Shown: in pieces, positions 36,550-46,422 of the stretch
How positions within the stretch are numbered: the stretch's first letter is position 1
How the letters are laid out: every line of letters begins with the position of its first letter
Source of the DNA: Paenibacillus sp. GM2
Lineage (GTDB): Bacteria > Bacillota > Bacilli > Paenibacillales > Paenibacillaceae
Assembly: GCF_900069005.2 (NCBI RefSeq)
Contig: NZ_LN831279.1
Coordinates: forward strand, 3,087,742-3,151,741
Length of the DNA stretch: 64,000 bases
Direction of reading: 5' to 3'
The notes under the pieces: generated by a model
The model's database searches: none
Seen by the model: only the letters and a program-made list of their open reading frames with translations
Told to the model about the DNA's origin: nothing
Program-made: the position numbers and the translations under genes

Positions 36550-37491
36550 TTACATCATCGCGCTGTCCGGATCGATTCTGCGAACGATCCAGTTGGCGAG
36601 TAGAATGGTCAGACAGCCCATAACGGATTGCACAAATGCGGCGGCGGATGCCATGCCAACGGTAGCGGTCTTGAGCTGTTTATATACCAGCACGTCTATG
36701 GTGGTGGTTACGTTAAATAGGGAGTTGGAATCCCGCGGGACCTGGAAGAACAAGCCAAAGTCCGTATAGAAGATCCGGCCCACTGCTAAAATGAACATCA
36801 TCACGATAACCAGCTTCATCATCGGCAGCGTGATGTACTTGGTCTGCTGCCAAATGGAAGCCCCGTCAATGACAGCCGCCTCATAGTAAGTGCTGTCGAT
36901 GCCGGTAATGGTAGCCAGATATACCACCATGCCGTAGCCCAGGCCCTTCCATATATTCATGAAAACCAAAAAGAATGGCCAATATTGAGGTTCCATATAC
37001 CAGTTCACAGGTTCGCTGCCCATCTGGAGCAGCATCTGGTTGGCAATCCCCTTGTCGAAGCTCAAGAAAGCCCAAATGACTGCAGAGACAACGACCCAGG
37101 ACAGGAAGTAAGGCAAGAACATCATCGTTTGATAGACTTTGCCCGCTCTACGATTATGCAGATGGCCAATCATCAGCGCTAATGTCACGGGAATTACAAT
37201 ATTGAGAATGATGAACAAGAAGTTATAGCCCAGCGTATTGCGAATAATAATCCAGGCATCATTGGACTTGAACAGAAATTCAAAATTTTTGAATCCGGAC
37301 CATGAGCTATTGAACACATTGCTCAGGAAGCCCCCCGTTATTTTGAAATTCTTGAAGGCGATGATAATGCCAAACATTGGCAAGAAACAAAATAATATAT
37401 ACCAAACCGTAGTTGGCAACGCTAAGAGCGTCAGCTCGGTATCCTGTTTACGCCAGCGCGTGCGCAGGCGTTGTTGTCCATTCTTTTTCAT
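36550..37491 (-). CDS. Carbohydrate ABC transporter permease (LplB type)
   Basis: 313-aa permease with about six helices, an LplB N-terminus (LLALPTTVWYILFCFLPMFGIIIAFKNF) and an EAA loop (YEAAVIDGASIWQQTKYITLP). The start is the ATG at 37491, with GGAG 5 bp upstream; the GTG two codons earlier would overlap that site. It is first gene of the importer operon; the shared promoter module lies 52-128 bp upstream. Confidence 0.92.
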   Translation of the reverse strand: MKKNGQQRLRTRWRKQDTELTLLALPTTVWYILFCFLPMFGIIIAFKNFKITGGFLSNVFNSSWSGFKNFEFLFKSNDAWIIIRNTLGYNFLFIILNIVIPVTLALMIGHLHNRRAGKVYQTMMFLPYFLSWVVVSAVIWAFLSFDKGIANQMLLQMGSEPVNWYMEPQYWPFFLVFMNIWKGLGYGMVVYLATITGIDSTYYEAAVIDGASIWQQTKYITLPMMKLVIVMMFILAVGRIFYTDFGLFFQVPRDSNSLFNVTTTIDVLVYKQLKTATVGMASAAAFVQSVMGCLTILLANWIVRRIDPDSAMM

Positions 37492-37542
37492 GTTCACTCC
37501 GTCCCCCCCATCGATGTATTAATGTATTTCTAAGGCTCTTTA

Positions 37543-37619
37543 ATTATAAAAGAAAGCGATTACAGCTTTCTAGATAACAAACGTTATACTACAGTCGAAA
37601 AACGTTATATATTCTTGAT
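37543..37619 (-). promoter_or_regulatory. Shared regulon promoter module, copy A (importer operon)
   Basis: Forward-strand elements in order: ATTATA (minus-strand -10 TATAAT, 37543-37548); AGAAAGCGATTACA (37551-37564, cre read as TGTAATCGCTTTCT); AAACGTTATA (37579-37588); CTACAGTCGAA; AAACGTTATA (37600-37609); CTTGAT (37614-37619). The direct repeats start 21 bp apart. The same elements with nearly the same spacing occur before GH85 and before GH3-GH38. There is no good -35, as expected for an activator-dependent promoter. Confidence 0.8.
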
Positions 37620-37651
37620 GAAATGATGACTGAATGCCGTCATTTAACGTC

Positions 37652-37691
37652 AAAAATGGCGGAGCAGGAATAATCTCCTGACACCGCCATT
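37652..37691 (-). terminator. Terminator after the GH85 gene
   Basis: AATGGCGG...CCGCCATT with an inner CAGGA/TCCTG pairing, followed by TTTTT on the minus strand, 54-93 bp after the GH85 stop. It insulates the importer operon from the GH85 gene. Confidence 0.8.
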
Positions 37692-37744
37692 GATTCAACC
37701 GTTGCGATCTTTCAGGGCATCACCCGCCCTGCTTTAACTTTTCC

Positions 37745-40700
37745 TTACTGACTCAAATAATTGGCCATGATTTGGGCCGCTTCAGCTCTGGTCGCTAAAT
37801 CTTCAGGCGCAAACCTCTCTCCTGTACGCCCATGGATCAATCCTAATGAAGCTGCCGCCTTTATATTATCGAGTGCCCAAGCTGCAATATGAGCTTCATC
37901 CTTAAAAGAGACCGTGTATTCTATAGCTGCACTTCCATGCTCCAGCGTATACGCACGCATCAGAATCGTAGCCATTTCCTGACGGCTGATCTTGGCATTT
38001 GGGGCGAAGCTGCTCTCGGATCGGCCTGTAATCAGACCGGCCTCAACCATTTTGGCCAAATCCTCACGATACCAGGCATCTTGAGCCACATCCGTAAATG
38101 TCAGCACAGCTTGCGCATCTAGCTGGAGAGCGTTCGCCATTATCTTAACGAACTCCGCTCTCGTTATTTCACGATTTGGCTGGTATTCATTCTCGGATAC
38201 CCCTTGAATCAGATGCTTCGCCGCCAATTTTTTAATAGCATCCGCTGCCCAGTGATTCGCTGGAACATCGGAGAAAGAAACATTATATTCAAGTATTGCA
38301 TAAGTTCCTGCTGTGCCGATCTCGATTTCCATCATTTGCCCGTTACGCCAGCCACCCATGTAGGTTGGCGTACCATCAGCAGCGATTTTATAAATTCCAA
38401 GCAAATCAGCATTTAATATTTTATTCATAGGAAACGCTATTTTGACTTGCGGAGCAAAGCCGGAAAGATGATGTGCATCCCCCGTTCCGGTTATAATACT
38501 AAGCTCCAACTCTACAGCCCCACCCTGAAGCGAAATACCTGTGCTACTATGAATTCCCGCTTCGCTTAATGATTTTGGAGCTATCGTCACGCGAATCTTG
38601 CTGTCTTTAAGCTGATCCTTGTCTACTGCAGCTTGTAATTGATGAAGCAGTTCAGACTGAATCTCTAATGTTACTTTATCTGTTTGCAGCTGAAGTGCAT
38701 TCTGGCCCAGCAGCTCACCCGCATTCACAGGAAGCTCAATATTCGTTACACCGGCCTCTACTGAAATAGCCACCCTGCCATTCTCTGCAGATTTGCTTAG
38801 CTCATGGGCTGTAATTACTAGCGTGTTCGGATCTTCAGGTTTAGGAGCCGGGGTTATGTCAGGTGTCTGGCCCGATCCTGAGCTGGAGCCAGATCCATTG
38901 TCATTGCCATTGCCTCCATTGCCTGGACCTCCACCTGACGCCACCCTGACCAGAATATCGTTCTTGGCCTGCAAAAGTGCTGCATACGCTTCTTTAATGA
39001 CATCTGGGTCCGCATCTGCATTCAGCAATTTAGCTTCTTTATAAGCCGTACTTGCTTTGAGCGCTGCTATAGACTGCGCGGTGTAAATATCGTTATTTTT
39101 AAGTACGTCAATTTCAGTGAGAAGTGCATTTAATTGCTTCCACTCTGCAAGATCCCTGCTCACTTCAAAATCTATTTCTTCGCTTTCTTTGGCAGCTGTA
39201 TACGCTTGCCCATGAAACTCTATCGTATTCGTAACAACCACTTTGTATTTGCCAGCATCGTTCGCAGTAACACGACCTATTTCATAGGTTGCGCTCACCG
39301 CATTTTCAATGGCCGTGTTGTCTTTATACCATTGATAGCCAAGCGTTCCGTTTGCTCTCGCATCGACAGAGAAGGTAACCTGACTCCCCATCACCGCAGG
39401 ATTGCTTGATACGTCAACCCGATGAATCTCCGGTTCATCGATATCCACTCCAGCGGGAGCTACGGTTAATGTTAATTCCGTACTGGTCACTTCCCGAGGT
39501 TCCGTCCCTTCTATTCCACGGAGTACAACGCGGAACCTGGTCCCGTTATCCTCAGCTTGCGCCGTAAAGGAATATACATCCTCCGTTACCGTTGTAGAAT
39601 TCCAGCTGTCTCCACCAGCCGGCATCGTTTGCCATGTCAGCGATTCGATATTTCCCTTCGCAACAACCGACAGGTTCACCTCGTCACCTTCATTGACCGT
39701 TTTACTAGGCTGCAGGTCAACAGTAAATGAAGGGGCTTCAAGCACCCAATGCGCTTTCAGCGTCAAATCACCGGTAACTACATCCTCTGCAAAATTCCAC
39801 TTCTTACCTCCGTTATACCAGCCCTCCAACACATACCCCGCTTTGGCAATGCCTGTGGGCTCCCCGATTTTTGAGCCATGGGCAGCGCTGATTTGATTCA
39901 AGGCTGGCTCGCCGCCATCCGTGTCAAAGCTGATTTGATAATTTTTCAAGTAAACCGGCTCCGATTTATTCCCGGCGTAATCTTCCATCACCACGTGTAC
40001 CAGCTGGGCATTTGAAGTAAAGCTCAAGCTTGCCTTTGTGCTGCGTCCGCGAATAATTCGATCCTTGTTGCCAACGCTATACGTCGTAGGGAAAGATTTA
40101 AGCACATTGTCTTCATACACGTACATATACCGCCAGTCACGCGCAGTAGGCATTGGCAAATTCAGTTTGTTGCCCTCCCAAGACCAGGCTTCGGCGTAGG
40201 GTTCTGCGACTTTATCAATAAAGTTCCCGCTAATGGACACCGGATCCGCTCCGGCAGGGATGACTGTGACCAAATAATCGTCTCCATTGATGGGCATGTC
40301 CGTGAATGAAGCCGAAGTTGACCCTGCCGGAACGATCATTTGTTCAGACACAGGTTCTTCTGTCGTAATCCAATTCAAAGAACGAACCTTTACTGTAATT
40401 TCACCGAAAGCAGGAGCTGCATTTTCCCAGGATACGATGAACTCTCCAGACTCCCGGGAGTCTGCGGTAATATCGGATACAGAAGCTGTGAGATCGAAGC
40501 TTACCGTTGCTGCTTCACCCTCCAGGCCATCGGTTCCGACCGGAACCACCTTCACAACCCCGGATTTGGCAGGGAGATTTTTAATGTAAAATACTTTATC
40601 GTACTTACCGCCTACAAAAACATCATTCACATATACGTTATATTGCTTGACCTGGTTATAATTAGAATCCATCTCCCACTTCAGATTCATTTCGTTGCTA

Positions 40701-42727
40701 TCGGCAAAAGCTTGCGTTATCGTTAACCCGCCAGGTGCGGACAATTTCGCTGCCGAACCGTCGGTAATTCGGATCTGACCCACATTCATTTGATAGTCTG
40801 CAATGGTTGCGCTTTGGCCCGGATCGAACACGAGACCAAACGCAGCGATTCTCTTGCCAGCATACGAGCTCAGATTTATGTCCTTCGTTACCCAGCCATC
40901 TGTCTGATTGCCAGACTCAGGCACCGGCACTTTTACAACCACGTCTGGATTGTCGGCAAATAAGAGACCAAGCGCCATACTGGAGTCATCATCTGCCGCC
41001 GGTTTATTATAGGTAAGCGACGCCATGGAATTCGCAATTACATCCAAATCGGTTTTATACAAATGCAGGAAGTTCTCCGCATCCAAATCACCACTAACCA
41101 CAAGTGAACTGCCCCCGTTAAATCCACCTATTTTACTGTAATTATAGCGGCTTGTGCTTGTGTTATACTTCGCGCCATAATCAAAATCTACGGTTAATTT
41201 GCTGCCAACCGTGTCCTGCCACCATTGCCAAGTTACAGGAATATCCTGCAAGCTCATGTTGGACCATTCGTCGTCATTGGATACTGAGCCATTCACATAA
41301 TAAGACAAGCCGTGGCCTGTATTGAAATTCGTATAGAAATTCGTACCCGCAATCACCGAACGCTCGGAAATGACGGAAGCAATTCCCGGCCAGTAACGGT
41401 TATCTGCATATACATCATTAACCGTATTCGTCGCAGACACCGTCGTATTTTGCGGATCGATGTTTGGCCCCGACCACCATAATTGTTCACGTACCTTGGT
41501 CATCCATTGGTATTCGTTCTCTGCCCTGTGTTTAACCGGATAGGATAGATTCATGTCCTCATCCAGCCCGGCATGAACAAAATCGGCCCCCAATGTCGCG
41601 AGGCTGAGCTGCGGCTGACCCTTTGAATCGAGTTTGCTCTTTAGCGCCGAGCCCTGAACGCTCTTAAAACGGTCCCGCCCGGCTTCCAGTCCGGCAAAGC
41701 CAACATCATAAAGATCAATATCCGTGCCATTGCTTTGATTCAATTGGTTTAAATAGTTCTTGGCTCCCGTAATCTGGCTGCTCCCCATCCCGTAATCAAA
41801 GAAGTAAGATTGCGAAACTGGCTCTCCATCATTTTTGTCATACAAGAATGAAATATTGTTGTCATTAAACGTTCTGGCAAAAGTGTTAGAGCCTGTGGCC
41901 GTATTCAACGAATCGTACCATTGTACATACAATCCCCCTTTTTGAAGCACCTTCAAAAACGCGATGTAATCGGGAATATCAGCTACGGCAACATTAGGGC
42001 TCTGTTCTTCCTGGTTCATGAAATAGCCGTCGAATCCGAAATAATTAGCCATTTCAATCAACTTTTCCGCGACAGGGAAATTGCCATGCTCATCCTTCAC
42101 AATCATTTGTTTATAGGTCTGTTGGCCACGGTCATTATTCGAGAAGAAAATTCCGGCCAGTGATAAAACGCCATTCTTATGCGCAGCATCGGTATACGTT
42201 GGATTAGGAATATTTAGAATACCGAATTCAAACCATTTTTGCTGCCAATCGGATTGCGCCGTCTCATCATAATATTCTGGCGGTGTATAGGCCGTAGCTG
42301 TTCCATGCCAATATGAATAATAGTCCGTATATTGCCAGAAATTAAAATGATATTGGGCAAATTTGTTCGTATAAGCCGCATTTTCAATAAAGGCGTTTCC
42401 ATAATCACCCGCAACAGTAATCATTTGCGCCTCCGAACCTAGCTCCGGATTTGCCTGCGTAGCTGAAAAAGGAGCTATGCGCTTTTGCAGTGGAACATAG
42501 GACCTCAGCATTTCTGCATCTGGATCGGTTTCCGGACTCCAGTTCATAATGTGACTGCTCGTATAGCCATGTACGCTCGGCTGGTTCTTCCCATGGGCAC
42601 TATCACCTTCAAAAGGCCAAGTATCGCCAGCAAAAGCCGCGTGGGGAAATCCAGCAACAACCACTCCGAAGATTAAAGCCGTCACAGTTATCCTCTTAAA
42701 GCTTTTCCTTCTTGCCAGTTTAATCAT
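37745..42727 (-). CDS. SLH-anchored endo-beta-N-acetylglucosaminidase (GH85)
   Basis: A 1660-aa cell-surface enzyme. The signal peptide ends near AFA (about 33). The GH85 catalytic domain (about 50-420) has the FDGYFMNQEEQ motif: Asn about 238 and Glu about 240 fit the N-x-E catalytic pair of the family, which cuts between the two core GlcNAc residues of N-glycans by substrate assistance. It is followed by a galactose-binding-like beta-sandwich, fibronectin-III-like and Ig-like domains, a Listeria-Bacteroides-type repeat (FDTDGGEPALNQIS...), a Gly/Asn/Ser linker, a further beta region, and three C-terminal SLH motifs (from FSDVPANHWAADAIKKL) for binding to wall polysaccharide. It is monocistronic with its own copy of the shared module. 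AAGGGAG precedes the ATG. Confidence 0.92.
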   Translation of the reverse strand: MIKLARRKSFKRITVTALIFGVVVAGFPHAAFAGDTWPFEGDSAHGKNQPSVHGYTSSHIMNWSPETDPDAEMLRSYVPLQKRIAPFSATQANPELGSEAQMITVAGDYGNAFIENAAYTNKFAQYHFNFWQYTDYYSYWHGTATAYTPPEYYDETAQSDWQQKWFEFGILNIPNPTYTDAAHKNGVLSLAGIFFSNNDRGQQTYKQMIVKDEHGNFPVAEKLIEMANYFGFDGYFMNQEEQSPNVAVADIPDYIAFLKVLQKGGLYVQWYDSLNTATGSNTFARTFNDNNISFLYDKNDGEPVSQSYFFDYGMGSSQITGAKNYLNQLNQSNGTDIDLYDVGFAGLEAGRDRFKSVQGSALKSKLDSKGQPQLSLATLGADFVHAGLDEDMNLSYPVKHRAENEYQWMTKVREQLWWSGPNIDPQNTTVSATNTVNDVYADNRYWPGIASVISERSVIAGTNFYTNFNTGHGLSYYVNGSVSNDDEWSNMSLQDIPVTWQWWQDTVGSKLTVDFDYGAKYNTSTSRYNYSKIGGFNGGSSLVVSGDLDAENFLHLYKTDLDVIANSMASLTYNKPAADDDSSMALGLLFADNPDVVVKVPVPESGNQTDGWVTKDINLSSYAGKRIAAFGLVFDPGQSATIADYQMNVGQIRITDGSAAKLSAPGGLTITQAFADSNEMNLKWEMDSNYNQVKQYNVYVNDVFVGGKYDKVFYIKNLPAKSGVVKVVPVGTDGLEGEAATVSFDLTASVSDITADSRESGEFIVSWENAAPAFGEITVKVRSLNWITTEEPVSEQMIVPAGSTSASFTDMPINGDDYLVTVIPAGADPVSISGNFIDKVAEPYAEAWSWEGNKLNLPMPTARDWRYMYVYEDNVLKSFPTTYSVGNKDRIIRGRSTKASLSFTSNAQLVHVVMEDYAGNKSEPVYLKNYQISFDTDGGEPALNQISAAHGSKIGEPTGIAKAGYVLEGWYNGGKKWNFAEDVVTGDLTLKAHWVLEAPSFTVDLQPSKTVNEGDEVNLSVVAKGNIESLTWQTMPAGGDSWNSTTVTEDVYSFTAQAEDNGTRFRVVLRGIEGTEPREVTSTELTLTVAPAGVDIDEPEIHRVDVSSNPAVMGSQVTFSVDARANGTLGYQWYKDNTAIENAVSATYEIGRVTANDAGKYKVVVTNTIEFHGQAYTAAKESEEIDFEVSRDLAEWKQLNALLTEIDVLKNNDIYTAQSIAALKASTAYKEAKLLNADADPDVIKEAYAALLQAKNDILVRVASGGGPGNGGNGNDNGSGSSSGSGQTPDITPAPKPEDPNTLVITAHELSKSAENGRVAISVEAGVTNIELPVNAGELLGQNALQLQTDKVTLEIQSELLHQLQAAVDKDQLKDSKIRVTIAPKSLSEAGIHSSTGISLQGGAVELELSIITGTGDAHHLSGFAPQVKIAFPMNKILNADLLGIYKIAADGTPTYMGGWRNGQMMEIEIGTAGTYAILEYNVSFSDVPANHWAADAIKKLAAKHLIQGVSENEYQPNREITRAEFVKIMANALQLDAQAVLTFTDVAQDAWYREDLAKMVEAGLITGRSESSFAPNAKISRQEMATILMRAYTLEHGSAAIEYTVSFKDEAHIAAWALDNIKAAASLGLIHGRTGERFAPEDLATRAEAAQIMANYLSQ

Positions 42728-42874
42728 CTACAATACTCCCTTCTTTCTTCCTAAGATAGGCGGTTATCTGTCATATATCTGTGGCGCCGACGAGTTCGCT
42801 GGCGTTCTTAACCGTTCTATTTCATCTTCATTTGCCTGTCCCTCCTCCTGCTATGAATTTGTATTGACAACTTA

Positions 42875-42950
42875 ATTTTAAGAGAAACCGCTTACATTTT
42901 TTAGACAGTAAATGTTAGATTGCAGTCAAGAAACGTTATATTCCCTTGAT
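42875..42950 (-). promoter_or_regulatory. Shared regulon promoter module, copy B (GH85)
   Basis: Forward-strand elements: ATTTTA (minus -10 TAAAAT, 42875-42880); AGAAACCGCTTACA (42883-42896, cre TGTAAGCGGTTTCT); AAATGTTAGA (42910-42919); TTGCAGTCAAG; AAACGTTATA (42931-42940); CTTGAT (42945-42950). Repeat period 21 bp, as in copies A and C. It leaves an untranslated leader of about 140 nt before the GH85 start. Confidence 0.8.
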
Positions 42951-42963
42951 AAAATATCGTTTG

Positions 42964-43022
42964 AAAAAAACTAAGGGCGGGTAAGCTTCCATAAATCCTA
43001 AAGAAGCCTATCCCGCCCTTAG
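42964..43022 (-). terminator. Terminator after the GH38 gene
   Basis: A long stem CTAAGGGCGGG...CCCGCCCTTAG with inner AGCTTCC/GAAGCC pairing runs into seven T residues on the minus strand. It is about 160 bp after the GH38 stop (43185). The 160 bp between (43023-43184) show no gene or clear motif. Confidence 0.85.
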
Positions 43023-43184
43023 CAGCTTTTGTAACCTGTTTGCTCGTATTCCCGGGGAAGTCAGATGCGATCATCCGCCATTTTCACAGCGTCGCTTATT
43101 TACCTGATTAAGCTATTCATTATCTCTCCATTTGATCCCTGGATGTCATTTCATCATCCGATCAATAAAGTGACTGCTGACATG

Positions 43185-46100
43185 TTAAGATGAGCTGATC
43201 TTAAGCTTGATTGTCTTTATCTCATAGGGTTTAAAAGATAACTCAATCGCACCGTCTGATACCGCCAGCTCTTCGGCTTCATCCTCCAGCAAATTCGTGA
43301 GATATGCTCTGACATTCCTCATGTCATCGGGCCACCAAAGTTTAATTTGCTCCCGCCCACCGGTGGACTCATAGAAACGCAACACCACTCCGCTTCCATC
43401 TTCGGCCTGCTTCACAGTATCCAAAATGGTATGCTCGCTATCAAGGCCAATCCAGGCATGTATTGAGTTAAGCTCGCCAGACCGGAAGACAGAGGGAACA
43501 ACCAGAACAGGGTGATTCAGCTGCGCCGCTTGTCTGACAACCTGGGCTTTTCGCCAGTCCTCCTGGTGTGGGTACAGTGAATACGTAAAGGTATGGTCGC
43601 CTTGGTCCGCCCCATGATCAGGCCATTTTGGCGCGCGCAGTAAAGACAAGCGCATCACGCCATTTTTAATGTCGTAGCCGTATTTGCAATCATTTAGCAA
43701 GCTAATCCCGAAGCCGCCCTCCGACAAGTCTGCCCAGCGGTAACCACATACCTCAAATTGAGCTTGCTCCCAGCTGGTATTGCGATGTGTAGACCGTTCC
43801 AGCGCTCCAAACTGAATTTCATAGGTTGCTTTGCTTGCCACAATATCTACTGGAAAAGCTACCTTCAGCAGCTTATGTTCTTCCTGCCAACTGACATGAG
43901 TATTGAAGTCAACTCTCCGGGTATGATGATTCAGCACAAGCTCCTGAGTGATGACAGAATGGCTGATTTTCCATTGGAAACGCAGCCGATCCTGAACGGC
44001 TCCCATCGCAATAATTTCACTGTTCACCAACTCTACGCTGCCTGCGGGCTGACTCTCATACCGTGGGTCAATATCCCAAGCATCCCAGTAAGTAGGGGTA
44101 TCATGGTAAAATTGCAGGTCATTCCCCTTAGCGCCAGCCGAGATTAATGGACGATCTGTCCGTTTATCCAGCCATTCGGCAATCGCTCCCCGGGTATCAA
44201 ATGTCAGGACATAATTCGGAGTTTCCCAGACCGGGGGTACGGTTTGGCCCGGCTGGCATCCTCGATTAAAACCTGTATCCACGGCTTGACCAAGGGTTTG
44301 ATTCGCTTCTTTATTAGAAACTGAGCTCGCCTCTGCCGCTGTCTTCCCGGTAAGCCAAATTGTCTTATAACCAAACGCCGGAATCCCTGTTACCCGTACA
44401 ATCGCATCCAGGGCATCCCCCTCAGAAGCAGGAACAAGGTCGAACTCCAGGGGGCCTTGTTCATCCCGGAAGGAAATTCCTTCCGGTCCTTTTCCTAGAC
44501 TTGTATCTGATCCTGCAACCTTGCTTAACACAACCACTTCGTCCCGCTGCCAGCCCAGGCTGTTAAACAGAATATAAGGAGTCCCTTCAACAGCGTCTGT
44601 ATTCACTCTGGAGGCTACAGCCTGAACGGCTTGATCCAAGGCTGTACGACCCAGCTTGAAAATCTCCTCATACTGCTTGGCAGAGGTAACATATACCTCC
44701 GGAATCGACGTTCCCGGAATAATGTCGTGGAACTGATTTAATAACATCAGCTTCCAGCCTTGGTCCAGCATGGCCTTTACTTGCTCACCCTGCTGGATAT
44801 AATTCGCACCAAGCTGACTCCATATCTCTGCTTCCCGGAACAATACTTCCGCTTTGCGATTGCTGTATTTATTTCTGGCATGCGTTGTATAGGTCCCCCG
44901 ATGCAATTCCAAATACAAGTCCCCATGCCACTCCGGCAGCTTCAGTGCTTTGTCCCCAATGGCATCAAAGAATTCCGCCGCTGTAGCAAAGCGGCTTAAC
45001 GGCAGCCCAGGCATCAGCTTGGCCCGATTTACATACTCCACCATTTCATGCGTTACACCGCCGCCGCCATCCCCGTGTCCATACAGCAGCATTAACTCAT
45101 CATGAACATCACGTTGGCCAAAGGATTCCCAATGCTCCCGAACATCCTTGGGATGTGTATGCTCATTCAGGCCATGATTCTGATACGAAAGGATGTTGGT
45201 GCCGTCGATGCCAACCCAATTAAACAAATCATACGGGAATTTATTGGTGTCATTCCAACCAAGCTTGGTTGTCATGAAGTAATCAACCCCGGACAATTTC
45301 AACAGCTGCGGCAAGGAAGCGCAATATCCGAATGTGTCCGGCAGCCACTCAATATGAGACCGTTGTCCAAATTCCTTTTCATAGAAGTTTTGTCCGTACA
45401 ATATTTGCCGGGCCAACGATTCACCATTAGGAATATTAAGGTCCGGTTCTACCCACATACCGCCTACCAGTTCCCAACGGCCTTCAGCAATTCGCACCTT
45501 AATTTTTTCGTACAAATCAGGGTAGTATTCTTTGACAAACGCATACAGCTGTGGTTGGCTTTGTGAATATTTAAAATCAGGGTAACGGTCCATTAAAGTA
45601 CAGACGGTAGAGAAGGTCCGGCTGACCTTTCGTACAGTCTCCCGCACAGGCCACAACCAAGCGACATCAATATGTGATTGCCCTACCATATGCATAGTCC
45701 CCGGAACGGCTTCCTTTGGCATCTGGGCGGCTACCGCTTCAGACAAACGTCGCTCGACACCTCTGACATATTCGCCATCTTCTATTACCTTGCGCTCCGC
45801 TCCATATAAAGCATCCATAGCCTGATTCAGGGCCTGCTCCGTATGAATCCGACGCATATCACGCTCAGGCAGCAGCTTGGCCGCCATATCTGCCACTGTA
45901 ACTGCATATTTCAAGCTTTGAATCGGTTCATTCACCCTTACCAGCTTGCTATGAACACCACGAATCGGCGGATTAATAACAGCCTGTGCGTTTAAGGGAT
46001 CAACCGGCTCAGGAATCGGATCGTACAATTCTATTTCAAGAAGCGGAGTACTGCCTGCCTTGGACAGAGGCATGGGTACAAACCAGTGGTTACGATCCAG

Positions 46101-46397
46101 GCCATGGTAAGTCTCACCATTGATCCGCAGCAGGGCTTCTCCACCCGCTTCAAATACGAGAGCAACCTGTTGCGGATTCCACGCCTTGGGGATTTCCAGC
46201 TGCTTGGACAAAAAATAAGTTGTGCCTTGAACGCTTTGCATGTTTTGCAGGTTTTGCTCGGAGGCTTCTCCTGTTGCATATTCATATCTACCTGGTTCGA
46301 TATAACGTGCCTTCCGCATCTTCCACGTTTCAATCTCTATAGCTTCAAGCCACTCATGCCGGGATAAAAAATCAATAAATCGTTGTATACGGCTCAT
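43185..46397 (-). CDS. Alpha-mannosidase (GH38)
   Basis: About 1070-aa class II alpha-mannosidase without a signal peptide, so it trims mannose from imported glycans in the cytoplasm. Seen: the zinc-binding N-terminal motif GQSHIDVAWLWPVRE (His-x-Asp), the catalytic WLPDTFGYCASLPQLLKLSGVDYF region with the nucleophile Asp, NQFHDIIPGTSI (metal His-Asp), and C-terminal beta domains. The open frame continues to 46487, but the ATG at 46397 has TGGAGGA upstream and gives the usual start. It is second in an operon, 25 bp after the GH3 gene, under shared module C. Confidence 0.93.
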   Translation of the reverse strand: MSRIQRFIDFLSRHEWLEAIEIETWKMRKARYIEPGRYEYATGEASEQNLQNMQSVQGTTYFLSKQLEIPKAWNPQQVALVFEAGGEALLRINGETYHGLDRNHWFVPMPLSKAGSTPLLEIELYDPIPEPVDPLNAQAVINPPIRGVHSKLVRVNEPIQSLKYAVTVADMAAKLLPERDMRRIHTEQALNQAMDALYGAERKVIEDGEYVRGVERRLSEAVAAQMPKEAVPGTMHMVGQSHIDVAWLWPVRETVRKVSRTFSTVCTLMDRYPDFKYSQSQPQLYAFVKEYYPDLYEKIKVRIAEGRWELVGGMWVEPDLNIPNGESLARQILYGQNFYEKEFGQRSHIEWLPDTFGYCASLPQLLKLSGVDYFMTTKLGWNDTNKFPYDLFNWVGIDGTNILSYQNHGLNEHTHPKDVREHWESFGQRDVHDELMLLYGHGDGGGGVTHEMVEYVNRAKLMPGLPLSRFATAAEFFDAIGDKALKLPEWHGDLYLELHRGTYTTHARNKYSNRKAEVLFREAEIWSQLGANYIQQGEQVKAMLDQGWKLMLLNQFHDIIPGTSIPEVYVTSAKQYEEIFKLGRTALDQAVQAVASRVNTDAVEGTPYILFNSLGWQRDEVVVLSKVAGSDTSLGKGPEGISFRDEQGPLEFDLVPASEGDALDAIVRVTGIPAFGYKTIWLTGKTAAEASSVSNKEANQTLGQAVDTGFNRGCQPGQTVPPVWETPNYVLTFDTRGAIAEWLDKRTDRPLISAGAKGNDLQFYHDTPTYWDAWDIDPRYESQPAGSVELVNSEIIAMGAVQDRLRFQWKISHSVITQELVLNHHTRRVDFNTHVSWQEEHKLLKVAFPVDIVASKATYEIQFGALERSTHRNTSWEQAQFEVCGYRWADLSEGGFGISLLNDCKYGYDIKNGVMRLSLLRAPKWPDHGADQGDHTFTYSLYPHQEDWRKAQVVRQAAQLNHPVLVVPSVFRSGELNSIHAWIGLDSEHTILDTVKQAEDGSGVVLRFYESTGGREQIKLWWPDDMRNVRAYLTNLLEDEAEELAVSDGAIELSFKPYEIKTIKLKISSS

Positions 46398-46422
46398 GCT
46401 TTTCCTCCATTCGGTGAGAACG

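Noticed and set aside
43023..43184. Possible small gene or RNA between GH38 and its terminator
   Set aside because: No start with a ribosome site, no stable hairpin other than the terminator, and no repeat could be found.
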